Shown: positions 1 through 9,094, counted from the first letter of the stretch. The stretch: DNA of 64,000 nt from JBOFWL01 sp051653605 (GCA_051653605.1 JBOFWL010000022.1:4670-68669), one strand, 5' to 3'. Made by a program: numbers and translations. Notes: generated by a model from the letters alone, not told the origin.

Positions 1-1764
1 TTCTTGTCTGTTGGCAAAGTCGGGCATGGTGCAGTAAACAATCTTTGCCTTTTTCTCTTTAATAGCACTATCTTTAATTAAAAAGACAATCGCCGTCCCC
101 ACCATAATATTAAAAACGTTTTGCCCTTCGGTTTTATCGTTTTTGCGGGCATTGCCTTTCAAATCAACAATATAAACGTAGTCAAACTCGTTTTGCACGC
201 ACTTGCGGAAGCCGTCATCCTGCCGTGCATCAATATAGCTATTATTGGTAATAAAGCTAATCATCCCATGCTCGTTAAGCCTATCACTTGCCCAGCGGAT
301 AAATCGTTTATACATATCAAATTGCTTTGTTTTTTGGGCGGTGCTTTCTTTAACGTAGGTATTTTTTATTCTCTCGTCCACATGGACATAAATCTTATTT
401 TTGTTGTTGTGGTTTTCGCTTTTCTGGTTGGCGTTGTAGGGTGGGTTGCCAATCACCACCGAAATATCTTGGGCGTATTGGCGTTTGGCGCGCTCTAGGT
501 TTTCATCGTTAAAGCTTGCCATGCCAAACAGTTGTTCCTCTCCGTCTTTTTGAAATTCCAGCGTATCGATAAGGCAGATATTTTCAAAAGTTTTGTAGGA
601 TTGAGTTTTTTCGAAGTAGCTATATTCGATATTCAAATTAGCAATGTAGTAGGGAAGAACGTCGATCTCGTTAGCGAAAAGCTCGTTATCGTATTTATCT
701 TGTAGGCTCTTCGGGTCGAGGAACTCAATTATCTCAGAAAGAAAAATCCCTGTGCCTGTGCATGGGTCGAGTATTTTCACCCCTCGTTGGCTGAGGTTGG
801 TATCAAAGTGTTTATAAAGTAGCTCGTCCGTCGCTTGGATCATAAACCGCACAATTGCCAGCGGTGTATAGACAACGCCTTGCACGTCGGCTTTTTTGCT
901 ATTCAAAGCGGTGTAGAAGTCTTCGTAAAAAATCTTGAGGACGTCTTTTTTATCTTCTTTACCCATTTGGTGGATATATTTTCTCATCACGGTGATATAG
1001 GTTTCGATTTTAGCGTCAATCTCTCGTTTTTTAGGGCCAAGCGTATTCATGAGGCTATCAACTGTTTGGGAGATAGTATTTTCTCTGTGGAAGTTCGCAT
1101 CGCTAAAAAAGATGATAAAAATATCTTGAGTAAGCACATGTTGGATGATAATATCGATTACATCCTCTTGATTAACGTATTTATTCATCGATTGTTGACA
1201 CATCTGGAGAAATTCTTGCAGTTGAGTATTGAATTTAGGGTTATTAACCGCCTCTTGCTGGAGAAAGTCCCTTAAATCTCCCGCTAATGAGGGTAAAATG
1301 TCTTTCAAAGTGCCCAAAGCGTTAAGAAACTCGATTTGTTCATTAGTTTCGTATTGAACAAACTTCAACAGCACGCGGTGGAGCTCGTCGGCGTCCTGCA
1401 TGTCGATATCTTCGACTCTCTTGCCGTTTTGGTAGAGGACGGCTCTTAGGGTGTTCTCAAAAAGGATATTATAATGGGGGTAGTTGCGGTCATTGAGTTT
1501 TTTATCTATCTCTTTGTATAGATCGTCTTTAGCATCTTTATTTTCCACATGCCCAACGGGTATACCCTGCCGAAGCAAGCGGGCATCGGGGTAGCTATTA
1601 AAGAGAGTGCGTTCTAACTGCTCGTATTGGAGCATCAGTTCTTCCGCATCCGTATAGGATTTTAATAGCTCATAAAAAATAGGGCGAAGATTTTGTTCGT
1701 TATCTGCACCTATTTGCTTTTGTTGGTTGATTTTCTTATAGTAAGTTACTAATTGAGATTGCAT
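1..1764 (-). CDS. Type ISP-like restriction enzyme / N6-adenine DNA methyltransferase, N-terminal 588 aa (partial)
   Basis: The frame is open from an ATG at 1764, preceded by an AAGGA-like ribosome site, to the window edge, so the C-terminus is missing. The N-terminal third (about residues 1-300) is helical and has no motif I recognise. The SAM-binding motif reads DPCTGTGIF at residues 333-341 and the catalytic N6-adenine motif NPPY is at 440-443. That order, the long N-terminal region and the following segment rich in N and K fit the large single-chain type ISP / type IIG N6-methylase family, where methylation, target recognition and often cleavage sit in one protein. The nuclease or helicase part would lie before or after this piece and is not visible here. 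It is the only gene of its kind in the window, and its relation to genes left of position 1 is unknown. Confidence 0.8.
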   Translation of the reverse strand, partial: MQSQLVTYYKKINQQKQIGADNEQNLRPIFYELLKSYTDAEELMLQYEQLERTLFNSYPDARLLRQGIPVGHVENKDAKDDLYKEIDKKLNDRNYPHYNILFENTLRAVLYQNGKRVEDIDMQDADELHRVLLKFVQYETNEQIEFLNALGTLKDILPSLAGDLRDFLQQEAVNNPKFNTQLQEFLQMCQQSMNKYVNQEDVIDIIIQHVLTQDIFIIFFSDANFHRENTISQTVDSLMNTLGPKKREIDAKIETYITVMRKYIHQMGKEDKKDVLKIFYEDFYTALNSKKADVQGVVYTPLAIVRFMIQATDELLYKHFDTNLSQRGVKILDPCTGTGIFLSEIIEFLDPKSLQDKYDNELFANEIDVLPYYIANLNIEYSYFEKTQSYKTFENICLIDTLEFQKDGEEQLFGMASFNDENLERAKRQYAQDISVVIGNPPYNANQKSENHNNKNKIYVHVDERIKNTYVKESTAQKTKQFDMYKRFIRWASDRLNEHGMISFITNNSYIDARQDDGFRKCVQNEFDYVYIVDLKGNARKNDKTEGQNVFNIMVGTAIVFLIKDSAIKEKKAKIVYCTMPDFANRQE

Positions 1765-1890
1765 AAACCCGTCCTTATTATCACGAGATATTATACTGTA
1801 TTGGGTTAATTTCTGCAATCCTAGAATATCTAAAATTTATCTACCCTACTAGAAGTACTCCCAAAATTGTTGATATTATTTTTCTAAAAA

Positions 1891-1925
1891 TAAAAACGCA
1901 AGGGCTGTCATCCATTGCGTTTTTA
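1891..1925 (-). terminator. Rho-independent terminator of the sulfoquinovose operon
   Basis: TAAAAACGCAA (1891-1901) and TTGCGTTTTTA (1915-1925) form an 11-bp perfect stem with a 13-nt loop and a T run, 14 bases beyond the stop codon of the TRAP solute-binding protein. It is symmetric and could also stop plus-strand transcription. Confidence 0.85.
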
Positions 1926-1938
1926 TAAAGATAAAAAT

Positions 1939-3054
1939 TTATTTTCTCATCTCTTGTTTGTGGACCGTGTTGAGAGCAGCTTCATGTCTAGCAACATATT
2001 GTTCCAATTTGGCAATCCAAGGGCGAACCTCTTCTCCAGATTGGGCAATAAGGGTATCTTTTAAGCCAGCAGTAGCTTCTTTAAAGAGTTTTAATTCTTC
2101 AGCACTAGGAGTATAAATTTTACCCCCTTTAGCACGAAATTCTTCATAAGCAGCAACTTGAGCAAGCTTAGGGAAGGAATTTAACCAAGTGCGCATATCT
2201 TCAAAAGAGTCTACAACAATTTTCTGGAGATCTTCAGGCATGGATGCCAACTTGTCAGAATTAATAAACCAGAATGCGGCAAGGTAAGAGTGATTGTCTA
2301 AAACATAGTAGTGGAGGCTTTCATGTAATTTGGCATTTACGATGTCAACCATACTGAGGTTAGCCCCGTCAACAACTCCTGTAGAAAGGGATGTGTAGAT
2401 TTCAGCATAAGGCATAGCTGTAGGAACAGCTCCCATAGAAGACACGAGATCTTGTTGAACCTTAGCTGGCACGGTGCGAATCTTTAGCCCTTTGAGATCA
2501 GATGGGGTGTGGACTTCTTTTTTAGTAGTAGCAAAACTTCTCCATCCTCCACTAGAAGCAATCATCATTAGGTGAAGCTTAGGTTGTTTTTTGAGAATAT
2601 CTTTTCGGATTTCATCAACAAAAGCGTAATCGCCATATACGGCTTCAGCTACACGATCTCCAGAGAATACGTAAGGAAGATCGAAAACGGCGGCAGGAGC
2701 CCAATAAGCAGCGAGGTCTCCTGTGACTTTGAAAATATCCAGAGTTCCATTTACAAGCCCGGTAACACCTTCTTTACCACTGGCTGCAAGTTGTCCATTG
2801 GGATAAATTTTTATCCCAATACGACCGTTAGATTTGTTTTCAACAGCAGCTTTAAATACCAACGAAGCTAAATGATTATAACCCTCGGTATTGTGATCGT
2901 GAGATGTGGTAAGGACAAATTCAGCATTTGCTGGAACATCTTGGTATGATAAAGAGCCTTTTTTTGCACCTGCAGGAGCGTTGCCTTGAGCTTTAGGTGC
3001 CCCTCCGCAAGATGCAAGAGTGACTAACATAGCTGTAAAAATGATTTTTTTCAT
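1939..3054 (-). CDS. TRAP transporter solute-binding lipoprotein, DctP family (sulfoquinovose locus)
   Basis: This 371-aa periplasmic binding protein of a tripartite ATP-independent transporter is the last gene of the operon. I chose the ATG at 3054, not the upstream ATG at 3120, because it has an AAGGAG ribosome site and starts a lipoprotein signal (MKKIIF, lipobox LASC). The conserved core LKGLKIRTVPA carries the arginine that in DctP proteins binds an acidic group on the ligand, and is followed by the usual MPYAEIYTSLSTGVVDG segment. With the permease genes at the other end of the same operon and sulfoquinovose enzymes between, the likely ligand is sulfoquinovose or a sulfoquinovosyl glycoside. 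The ligand is inferred from context; the family call is firm. Confidence 0.9.
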   Translation of the reverse strand: MKKIIFTAMLVTLASCGGAPKAQGNAPAGAKKGSLSYQDVPANAEFVLTTSHDHNTEGYNHLASLVFKAAVENKSNGRIGIKIYPNGQLAASGKEGVTGLVNGTLDIFKVTGDLAAYWAPAAVFDLPYVFSGDRVAEAVYGDYAFVDEIRKDILKKQPKLHLMMIASSGGWRSFATTKKEVHTPSDLKGLKIRTVPAKVQQDLVSSMGAVPTAMPYAEIYTSLSTGVVDGANLSMVDIVNAKLHESLHYYVLDNHSYLAAFWFINSDKLASMPEDLQKIVVDSFEDMRTWLNSFPKLAQVAAYEEFRAKGGKIYTPSAEELKLFKEATAGLKDTLIAQSGEEVRPWIAKLEQYVARHEAALNTVHKQEMRK

Positions 3055-3080
3055 GTAAATCTCCTTATTGTATAGTAGAT

Positions 3081-3100
3081 ACAAATACGTTTTTATTTGG
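3081..3100. promoter_or_regulatory. Third ACGTTTTTATTTG copy before dctP, candidate internal operator
   Basis: ACGTTTTTATTTG at 3087-3099 repeats, base for base over 13 nt, the candidate operator at 11744-11756 before the first gene of the operon. It overlaps the stop codon of the transaldolase gene and lies about 30 bases before the dctP start, so it may let the same LacI-type repressor adjust dctP expression separately. Chance matching in AT-rich DNA is possible, but the length and placement make it notable. Confidence 0.45.
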
Positions 3101-3776
3101 AAGTATCTGTTCCATCCCAAGCGCTAGTAAAAATACCTAACCCCTTATCAGTATAGGGGTGGAGGATTGCTTCTTCATAAACACTAAGCCCACAAGTTAC
3201 AGCATCAGCCCCACTTTCAAAGGCATGGGCAATTTGGGATCCACTTCTCAAAGCAGCAACAAGAACTTGTGTATCTGAGTCTGATTGAGCATAGGCACTT
3301 ACGATACCCTCAATATAAGAACGAGTATCTTCTCCGTTAGCTTCTTTCCACCCTACAAATGGGGATACAAATAAAGAACCTGCATGGGCAGCATAAAGTG
3401 CTTGAGAGACAGAAAATACAAGTGTAAGATTTGTTCGAATATCCATTTCTTCAAGCTTATGAGCGGCTTCTACACCAGCAAATGTGCAGGGAATTTTGAT
3501 TACGAATAGATCAGACATTGCTTTTAACTCTTTTGCCATAGCAATCATATCTACAGCCTTATCAAAGTGAGGATTCACCTCTACAGAGATAGGAAAGTCT
3601 TCCCAAGTTTTAAACCCTTGCTTAGCTCCCCATGCGGCAATCTCTTTAATTACTGAATAAAAGGGCTTACCGCTAGACTGAATATGTCGAGGGTTAGTTG
3701 TTATTCCGTCAATACGGAATAATTCGTAGCCTTTTTGGATTTCATCCATTTTGGCGCTGTCTAAGAAAAATCTCAT
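3093..3776 (-). CDS. sftT: Transaldolase / fructose-6-phosphate aldolase-family enzyme, probable 6-deoxy-6-sulfofructose transaldolase
   Basis: This 227-aa TIM barrel has the size and landmarks of the short transaldolase family: FLDSA near the N-terminus, DGITTNP at 23-29, the Schiff-base lysine K94 in VIKIPCT, TNLTLVFS and the VSPFVGW segment. In the transaldolase route of sulfoglycolysis an enzyme of this family moves the three-carbon unit of 6-deoxy-6-sulfofructose onto glyceraldehyde 3-phosphate, giving fructose 6-phosphate and sulfolactaldehyde. The role is inferred from its place beside a sulfoquinovosidase, an isomerase and a sulfolactaldehyde reductase, and from the absence of the kinase and class I aldolase of the YihV/YihT route. 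An ordinary fructose-6-phosphate aldolase cannot be excluded from sequence alone. Confidence 0.8.
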   Translation of the reverse strand: MRFFLDSAKMDEIQKGYELFRIDGITTNPRHIQSSGKPFYSVIKEIAAWGAKQGFKTWEDFPISVEVNPHFDKAVDMIAMAKELKAMSDLFVIKIPCTFAGVEAAHKLEEMDIRTNLTLVFSVSQALYAAHAGSLFVSPFVGWKEANGEDTRSYIEGIVSAYAQSDSDTQVLVAALRSGSQIAHAFESGADAVTCGLSVYEEAILHPYTDKGLGIFTSAWDGTDTSK

Positions 3777-3796
3777 TTTTTCCTCCGTTGAATTTT

Positions 3797-4858
3797 CTAA
3801 AATAAGGGTAGGGTAATAGTAATACCCTTGTGTTCTAGGGTGGGATAATTTCCTGTAATCGTCAGTACTTTAGGGGAAGAGCTGGCAATAACCGTCTCTT
3901 CTGATTTTGTGCCTGTCAAGGTGGGATTCCATGCAAAGAGTTGGTTTTCCAAGACAGTTTCGTCTAAATTAGGGCGTAAAATCCATTCCCGAGAGTCAAA
4001 GCCAATGGCTCCTCCTTGATGATGGTTGAGATACTCTTGCTCAAAACCTTGATTTTTATAAGCAGAGAGCATATTTTGCCACAACTGAGAAGCATGAGTT
4101 CCAACCTTAGTTGCAGCTATCATCTCGGCATTGATGCTTGCAACAGCTTCGTCAAGGCGCTTATCTTCTTGAGTTGGTGTAGAGAAATATCGTAGACGAG
4201 TTGCTGCAATTTCCACGCCTTGAAATATAGCACAAATGACAACCATAACTTTTTTATTAACAGATTTTGCGGTTGCTAATGGGTGACGATAATTTTTAAG
4301 GTCTTCATCTCCGGCAACAAGTAAGACAGGCAATGCAATGTTCTCGGCATCAAAAAGCTTACGTATTTCTGCTTGAATTTGAAACTCTGACATTCCTGCC
4401 TTCAAGTTTTTAACCCCATCTTCGAGTAATTTTGCAGCCCTTTGGCTGAGATTTTCAGCAATTTTTATCTGTTCAGGTGAAAGCTGTAGACGCAGACGTT
4501 TAATACCGTTAAAGTCCTCCGTAGCGTTTGGTAGAGGAAAGTCACTTAATACTTTCTTTCCTTTGATTAAATTTTGTAAATTGGATCCAGGACCTTCTAC
4601 CCAAGAAAAACTCTTCACGGGAAAAGAACTATTAAAAATTTCTTTTTCTATACGTAAAGCCTCGTTATTAGAACAATAGGCAAAAGCCTCATTTTGGGTA
4701 ATCCAAATAAAACCTAAACCCATTTCGGAATAAAAATTCATGGAACTTTCTCCACCTGAAAACCAAGCAAAGCTAGTCCGTTTACCCAATAAAACGCCAT
4801 CAAAGCCCTTTGTAAATAGGTATTCTCTTGTTTTTTTTACAGCATATTCGTGGAGCAC
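3797..4858 (-). CDS. M24 (creatinase / prolidase-fold) family protein lacking the usual metal ligands
   Basis: The 353-aa protein has the two-part layout of Xaa-Pro peptidases: an N-terminal creatinase-like domain (about 1-120) and a pita-bread domain (about 125-353). The metal-binding aspartates expected in the DxGA...SDxTR region are not there; that stretch (about 205-225) reads VVICAIF...ATRLRY. The GHGIG/HE region reads NHHQGGAIGFDSRE (278-291), and the last glutamates are WNPT and SEET. It is therefore probably not a standard dinuclear aminopeptidase. It sits inside the sulfoquinovose operon between the sulfoquinovosidase and the transaldolase, with short gaps, so it is likely co-expressed. 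Its role is unknown; a lyase, hydrolase or binding role on a sulfonated intermediate is speculation. Confidence 0.7.
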   Translation of the reverse strand: MLHEYAVKKTREYLFTKGFDGVLLGKRTSFAWFSGGESSMNFYSEMGLGFIWITQNEAFAYCSNNEALRIEKEIFNSSFPVKSFSWVEGPGSNLQNLIKGKKVLSDFPLPNATEDFNGIKRLRLQLSPEQIKIAENLSQRAAKLLEDGVKNLKAGMSEFQIQAEIRKLFDAENIALPVLLVAGDEDLKNYRHPLATAKSVNKKVMVVICAIFQGVEIAATRLRYFSTPTQEDKRLDEAVASINAEMIAATKVGTHASQLWQNMLSAYKNQGFEQEYLNHHQGGAIGFDSREWILRPNLDETVLENQLFAWNPTLTGTKSEETVIASSSPKVLTITGNYPTLEHKGITITLPLF

Positions 4859-4868
4859 AATCTTCCTC

Positions 4869-6860
4869 CTAAAGTGTTTTAAGAGCTAAAAATTGCTCTT
4901 TAAAGGGTGATGATTTCTTGATAAAAGCAGGGATTTGTCCTAAAGGTGCTTTCACAGATACGGTTTTACCCCCCTGAAATATCTCCCCTGACCAGAGATG
5001 GACCCACTCATCTTTGGGAAGATAAACTTCCCAAGAGGTGACGTCACTCTTCCAAACAGGGGCAACAAGAATATCGGAACCCAATAGATATTGATAGTCT
5101 TGACAAAAAGCATCCGTATCGTGAGGATATTCAAAGAATATAGGACGCATTAGAGGGAATCCTTTATCAGAACCTTCCTGAACAAAAGGCTTGCGATAAG
5201 AAGTAAGTCCTTTAAAAATACGTACCATTCGGGCAAGAAAGGTCATCTGGTAAGAACTGTCATATATTTGGACATTGTCGTTAGGGCGATTTGTTTCGTG
5301 AGAGCGCATCATTCCTGTAAAGGCACAGAATTCTGCCCAACGCAGATTAAGCTCTACAGTTCGAACATTACCAAAAAGAGATGTGTAACCTCCTAAGTCA
5401 CTGTGATGGAAGGCAAATCCGCTAACCCCAGAGGACAAAGCCGCAGGTATAACTGTTGCTAATCCGTCATCTTTTGTAAAGTCTACAGATTGATCTCCCG
5501 CCCATAAGATAGGGCAGTATTTTTGCGTATAGGTACCAGCGGCACGCATGAAAACAAAAGCTTCTCCTTGCTTATTACGGGAACGTAAAGCAATATCGTT
5601 TACCTTTGCCCAAAGGGTAGGCCACTCATTATGTCGTTTGATGGCACTACCATGAGCGAGGTGACAATCGGTGGGCAGATATTCACCAAAATCTGCCATC
5701 CAACCTTCAAGGCCATTATCTAACATCTCTTTTCCAAGAATACGTTCTGCAAACCATTGGCAAACTTCATCTCGTGTAAAATCAGGGATTCCGCAGTAAA
5801 ACTCACCAAAGTCTACCTCATATATTTCTCCGTCTTTATTGCGAACAAGAAAATCTTTTTCTTTTGCTTCGGCAAAGAGAGGGCCATCTATGGCAAGATA
5901 GCAGTTGGCATAGCCAAGGAATCGAATTCCCTGCTTCTTTAAGGTTACCAATTTTTGTTTAAAATCTGGGTATCGCTTTGAATCAAATTGCCAGTTCCAC
6001 ATGAGTCGCTGACCAAAACTTGTCATACGGATTCCCTGCCAATCTTGAGCCCAAACAGCACTGATATCTACACCATGTTGCATGAGGCTTTTGAGGCGGT
6101 TTTCTATTTTTTCCCAACCACCTTGAATCCCGAGGATAAAACCATCATCTACCCAAGAAGGTAGAGTTTCCTGCCGTCCTAAATGAGCCGTAACTTTTTC
6201 CATAAGCTGATAGTAGTTATTTCCTTCCCAAAAAAACATTCGAGAAGGTACTTCCCAATGATGAACTTCGTGGAAATTTTCATCACGAAAATCAAATTCA
6301 CCATAGGTATAGCTATCAACAAGCATATAATATTGTTGGCTAGACAGGTAGGAAGGTTGAGGATAGTTGGTATTCCAATAATCTCCCCCTGACATCCCTG
6401 TGACATCCGATTGCCATGTAATGTAGGTATTTTTATTTCGCCCAACTCCTGGTTCAGAACTCCATATAGGAAAGAGCTTTCCTCGTAAGTTAAAGTGGCT
6501 CATTTGTTCTCCAAGCCCATAAATATGTTCAGAAGGATTTGAAACAACTCTCATCCAAAAACGCGAATATGGTCTAGAAGCAGAAAAATAAACAGCCGTA
6601 CCAGAGACTTCTTCTTTGAAAGTAAGAGTTAACTCTTCTTCGCCGTAGAAAAATCTAAGGCTGCCTTGCTTTTCTTCAACATGTCGTAGAGGAATTTTTT
6701 CATCAGTTCTATCTTTGATTTTGAAATTTCCACGGTACATAACAATATCTTCTTTACCGAAACCTACAAAAAAGGCTGGGTTTTCTGAAGAATGCTGAAA
6801 AATAAGTACATCGCCTAACCAAACTTTGCAAAATTCTTTGGTATTTTCTATACGGAACAT
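4869..6860 (-). CDS. yihQ: Sulfoquinovosidase, GH31 (YihQ type)
   Basis: This 663-aa cytoplasmic GH31 enzyme hydrolyses sulfoquinovosides such as sulfoquinovosyl glycerol to sulfoquinovose. From memory it aligns with E. coli YihQ almost end to end: MYRGNFKIKD, HIYGLGEQ, GVGRNK.TY.TWQ, LGIQGG, WAQDW.GIRMTSFG. The nucleophile is D390 in WMADFGEYLPTD and the acid/base D456 in WAGDQ. The residues that hold the sulfonate in YihQ (Arg, Trp, Tyr; 301, 304, 508) are present as R285, W288 and Y492, at a constant offset of 16. That separates it from ordinary alpha-glucosidases of the family. There is no signal peptide, so the substrate must be imported first, presumably by the TRAP system of the same operon. 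The ATG at 6860 has an AAGGAG-type site. Confidence 0.95.
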   Translation of the reverse strand: MFRIENTKEFCKVWLGDVLIFQHSSENPAFFVGFGKEDIVMYRGNFKIKDRTDEKIPLRHVEEKQGSLRFFYGEEELTLTFKEEVSGTAVYFSASRPYSRFWMRVVSNPSEHIYGLGEQMSHFNLRGKLFPIWSSEPGVGRNKNTYITWQSDVTGMSGGDYWNTNYPQPSYLSSQQYYMLVDSYTYGEFDFRDENFHEVHHWEVPSRMFFWEGNNYYQLMEKVTAHLGRQETLPSWVDDGFILGIQGGWEKIENRLKSLMQHGVDISAVWAQDWQGIRMTSFGQRLMWNWQFDSKRYPDFKQKLVTLKKQGIRFLGYANCYLAIDGPLFAEAKEKDFLVRNKDGEIYEVDFGEFYCGIPDFTRDEVCQWFAERILGKEMLDNGLEGWMADFGEYLPTDCHLAHGSAIKRHNEWPTLWAKVNDIALRSRNKQGEAFVFMRAAGTYTQKYCPILWAGDQSVDFTKDDGLATVIPAALSSGVSGFAFHHSDLGGYTSLFGNVRTVELNLRWAEFCAFTGMMRSHETNRPNDNVQIYDSSYQMTFLARMVRIFKGLTSYRKPFVQEGSDKGFPLMRPIFFEYPHDTDAFCQDYQYLLGSDILVAPVWKSDVTSWEVYLPKDEWVHLWSGEIFQGGKTVSVKAPLGQIPAFIKKSSPFKEQFLALKTL

Positions 6861-6879
6861 GATTTCTCCTTAAATAGGG

Positions 6880-8202
6880 CTATACTTTAATAACTTCCCA
6901 ACCATTCAGTAGGGCAAAAACCTCAAAACTCTTTGTTTGATCGCCGTAAGCAAGGGAAATATGGTGGGCAAAACCTTTTCTAATGAGGGTATCAAATACT
7001 TTTGATGCTCCATTATCAAATTTTGCTTTAAGGAAAGTCCCTTTAAGAAGCTTTTCCATAGGCAATGCTGTCCCTTTTTCCATAAAAATGCGAGTTTTTC
7101 CTAACATGGTGTCAATACGGAAAGTGCTGAAGTCTCCAGTTTTATGAACGAATCCTGCTGTAACCCCTCTACCACCAGCAAAGAAAGTATCTAAAGATTT
7201 TGGGCTTTTACCGTCAGAAAGGGGATAAGGGGCATCACCACCATGCCAAAGCAGGGCTGTATCATCAGAGAAAATTTGCGAAAAATCAGCACAGAAGGGG
7301 TATTCTTCACCAATAACTCTATTAAGGAACATCGTAAGGGCAATTTGAACATCTCCCTCAGGAGCCATAATATATCCCTTTGTTTGAAGTAGAGACATTA
7401 CCGCACAGGGGCTTGTTCCATAAGCAGGACCAAACTCAGGCCAGTTACGTACGGTGACTACTTTAAGGTTGTTGCTATCCATAAATTTCTTGGCGCTAGC
7501 TGCAAGTCGAGAAATTAGCTGAATTTGTTTATCTGACATTTCAGATATATCTTCAAATGCAGAAGTAAATTCTTTTTTGAAAACCTCAATCTCAGCATCA
7601 GTTACTTCTTGATTGTAGAAGCTTTCTAAAGTGTAGTGCTCTAACATTACGTTAGATTCTCTCATAAAAGGAAGTTCATCAATAGCAAGATCATAAAAAC
7701 CTTGGGCTCGAGCTCCGACCATTCCTATAGTTAAGCCTTTCATGGCACGCATCATGCGAATGGCATCAATCCAATGACTATCTACTTTGTCGCTGATACT
7801 GTATGTAAAGTTTTGGACACCCATTTTGGCAAGGTTTGCTCCATCTAATTGCAATCCTACCATGGAATTATATCTAATCTTCCCTCCATTATAAGGAGCT
7901 TCGGGCAATGCCCAAAGGTAGAGGGGTTTATTAACTTTTTGATTAATAATAAGGGCAAGATGTCCTAAATGAAAAGTTGCACTACAAAGAATAAGACCAT
8001 CTAAATTTTTTGAAGCAAAAAAGTCAGCGGATTTATGCGCATCTTCAGGCTCGATGACCACTTCGGGGTAAATAATAAGTTCAATATTTTCTTGTTTTTT
8101 AAGATGGTCAAGCTTAGCATTATACTCTGCTAAGGCAGATTCCCAGTCAAAAGTTTTACGTACAAAACAGACGACCCCAATTGTTGCGATTCCTTTTTTC
8201 AT
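6880..8202 (-). CDS. sftI: Fucose/arabinose isomerase-fold protein, probable sulfoquinovose isomerase
   Basis: The 440-aa protein belongs to the L-fucose/L-arabinose isomerase superfamily: an N-terminal Rossmann-like part (GVVCFVRK, IIYPEVV, GLILCSATFH), a middle domain with GMVGARAQGFYDLAIDE, and a C-terminal part with TVRNWPEFGPAYGTSPCAVMS, MAPEGDVQIALTMF and LWHGGDAPYP. Metal-dependent keto/aldose isomerases of this fold convert sulfoquinovose to 6-deoxy-6-sulfofructose in the transaldolase pathway of Firmicutes. It follows the reductase gene with the stop and start touching, and the sulfoquinovosidase comes 20 bases on. Fold and family are well supported; the substrate is inferred from the operon. 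The E. coli isomerase YihS is a different, AGE-type fold. Confidence 0.8.
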   Translation of the reverse strand: MKKGIATIGVVCFVRKTFDWESALAEYNAKLDHLKKQENIELIIYPEVVIEPEDAHKSADFFASKNLDGLILCSATFHLGHLALIINQKVNKPLYLWALPEAPYNGGKIRYNSMVGLQLDGANLAKMGVQNFTYSISDKVDSHWIDAIRMMRAMKGLTIGMVGARAQGFYDLAIDELPFMRESNVMLEHYTLESFYNQEVTDAEIEVFKKEFTSAFEDISEMSDKQIQLISRLAASAKKFMDSNNLKVVTVRNWPEFGPAYGTSPCAVMSLLQTKGYIMAPEGDVQIALTMFLNRVIGEEYPFCADFSQIFSDDTALLWHGGDAPYPLSDGKSPKSLDTFFAGGRGVTAGFVHKTGDFSTFRIDTMLGKTRIFMEKGTALPMEKLLKGTFLKAKFDNGASKVFDTLIRKGFAHHISLAYGDQTKSFEVFALLNGWEVIKV

Positions 8203-9072
8203 TTATTCCTCCGCGATATCTCTAACAGCTTTGAAGGTTGCTGAGAAATCTTCTTTTCCCATACCTAATTTCATAGCATGGTCGTAGATTTTTTTTGTAT
8301 TTTCCATCCCTTGTAATTTCAATCCATATTGCTGGGCAATACGCTCAACAATGTAGACATCTTTATGCATATTTTCAACAGAAAAGGCAGTGGGGAAGTC
8401 GTTATTTTGAATATTTTTATACTTACCGCTGAGATAGAAGTTTTGCCCTCCACCGTAAGAGATGGCCTTTTCAAAGGTTTCAGGGCTAATGCCTGCTTTT
8501 TGGGCAAGAAGAATCATCTCATTAACCCCGTTTTGAATTTGAGAAACAAGATTATTATGGCAAGCTTTCATTACAAGCCCTGCACCATTTGCTCCAAGAT
8601 GAATAACATTATTTCCCATACACAATAAGATATCTTTAATTTTTTCATAAGATTGCTTGTTGCCACCTACATAGATCCCTAAGGTGCCGTCAATAGCTGC
8701 AGCTTTTGACTTAACAAGCGGACAGTCGAGGAAATCAGCCCCAGTTTTTTTGATTGTTTCGGCGACTTCAATAGATGCATCAGGGTCTATGGTACTCATA
8801 TCTATCCAAATTTTGCCGGCTTTAAAGGCTGGAAGAACCTCTTGGCAGAGGGCACGTACATGCTCACTTTTGGGAATAATCGATAAAATTATATCTGATT
8901 TTTCAACAACTTCTTTTGCAGAAGAGGCACCTTTTGCTCCACTTTTCATAAGAACCTCAATTTTTTGAGGGTCTAAATCATATACCAATACAGTGTCATT
9001 TGTTCGTTTTTTAACTAAATTTTGAGACATGGGCTCACCCATAATACCCAATCCGATAAATCCAATAGTCAT
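8203..9072 (-). CDS. Beta-hydroxyacid dehydrogenase, probable 3-sulfolactaldehyde reductase
   Basis: The 289-aa NAD(P)-dependent reductase of the 3-hydroxyisobutyrate dehydrogenase family starts at the ATG at 9072, which has a GGAGG site; a longer frame adds four residues. The nucleotide loop is GFIGLGIMGEPMS (residues 4-16). DMSTIDP and DCPLVKSKAAAIDGTL follow, and the catalytic lysine is in KACHNN. The family includes E. coli YihU, which reduces sulfolactaldehyde to 2,3-dihydroxypropane-1-sulfonate. Two substrate-side positions differ from YihU: its Arg in GRTS is Lys here (VKSK), and its KLINN is KACHNN, with His at the first Asn. Reduction, not oxidation, would fit fermentative growth. 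The family call is firm, the substrate is inferred from context. Confidence 0.85.
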   Translation of the reverse strand: MTIGFIGLGIMGEPMSQNLVKKRTNDTVLVYDLDPQKIEVLMKSGAKGASSAKEVVEKSDIILSIIPKSEHVRALCQEVLPAFKAGKIWIDMSTIDPDASIEVAETIKKTGADFLDCPLVKSKAAAIDGTLGIYVGGNKQSYEKIKDILLCMGNNVIHLGANGAGLVMKACHNNLVSQIQNGVNEMILLAQKAGISPETFEKAISYGGGQNFYLSGKYKNIQNNDFPTAFSVENMHKDVYIVERIAQQYGLKLQGMENTKKIYDHAMKLGMGKEDFSATFKAVRDIAEE

Positions 9073-9094
9073 GAAGTCCTCCAAATATAATTTT

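Noticed and set aside
835..1275. Plus-strand open frames within the first 1.8 kb
   Set aside because: They are antisense to a continuous methylase frame containing DPCTGTG and NPPY motifs and show no protein family features.
4869..6860. Call as ordinary alpha-glucosidase
   Set aside because: The sulfonate-binding Arg, Trp and Tyr align with YihQ at a constant offset and the whole operon fits sulfoquinovose use.
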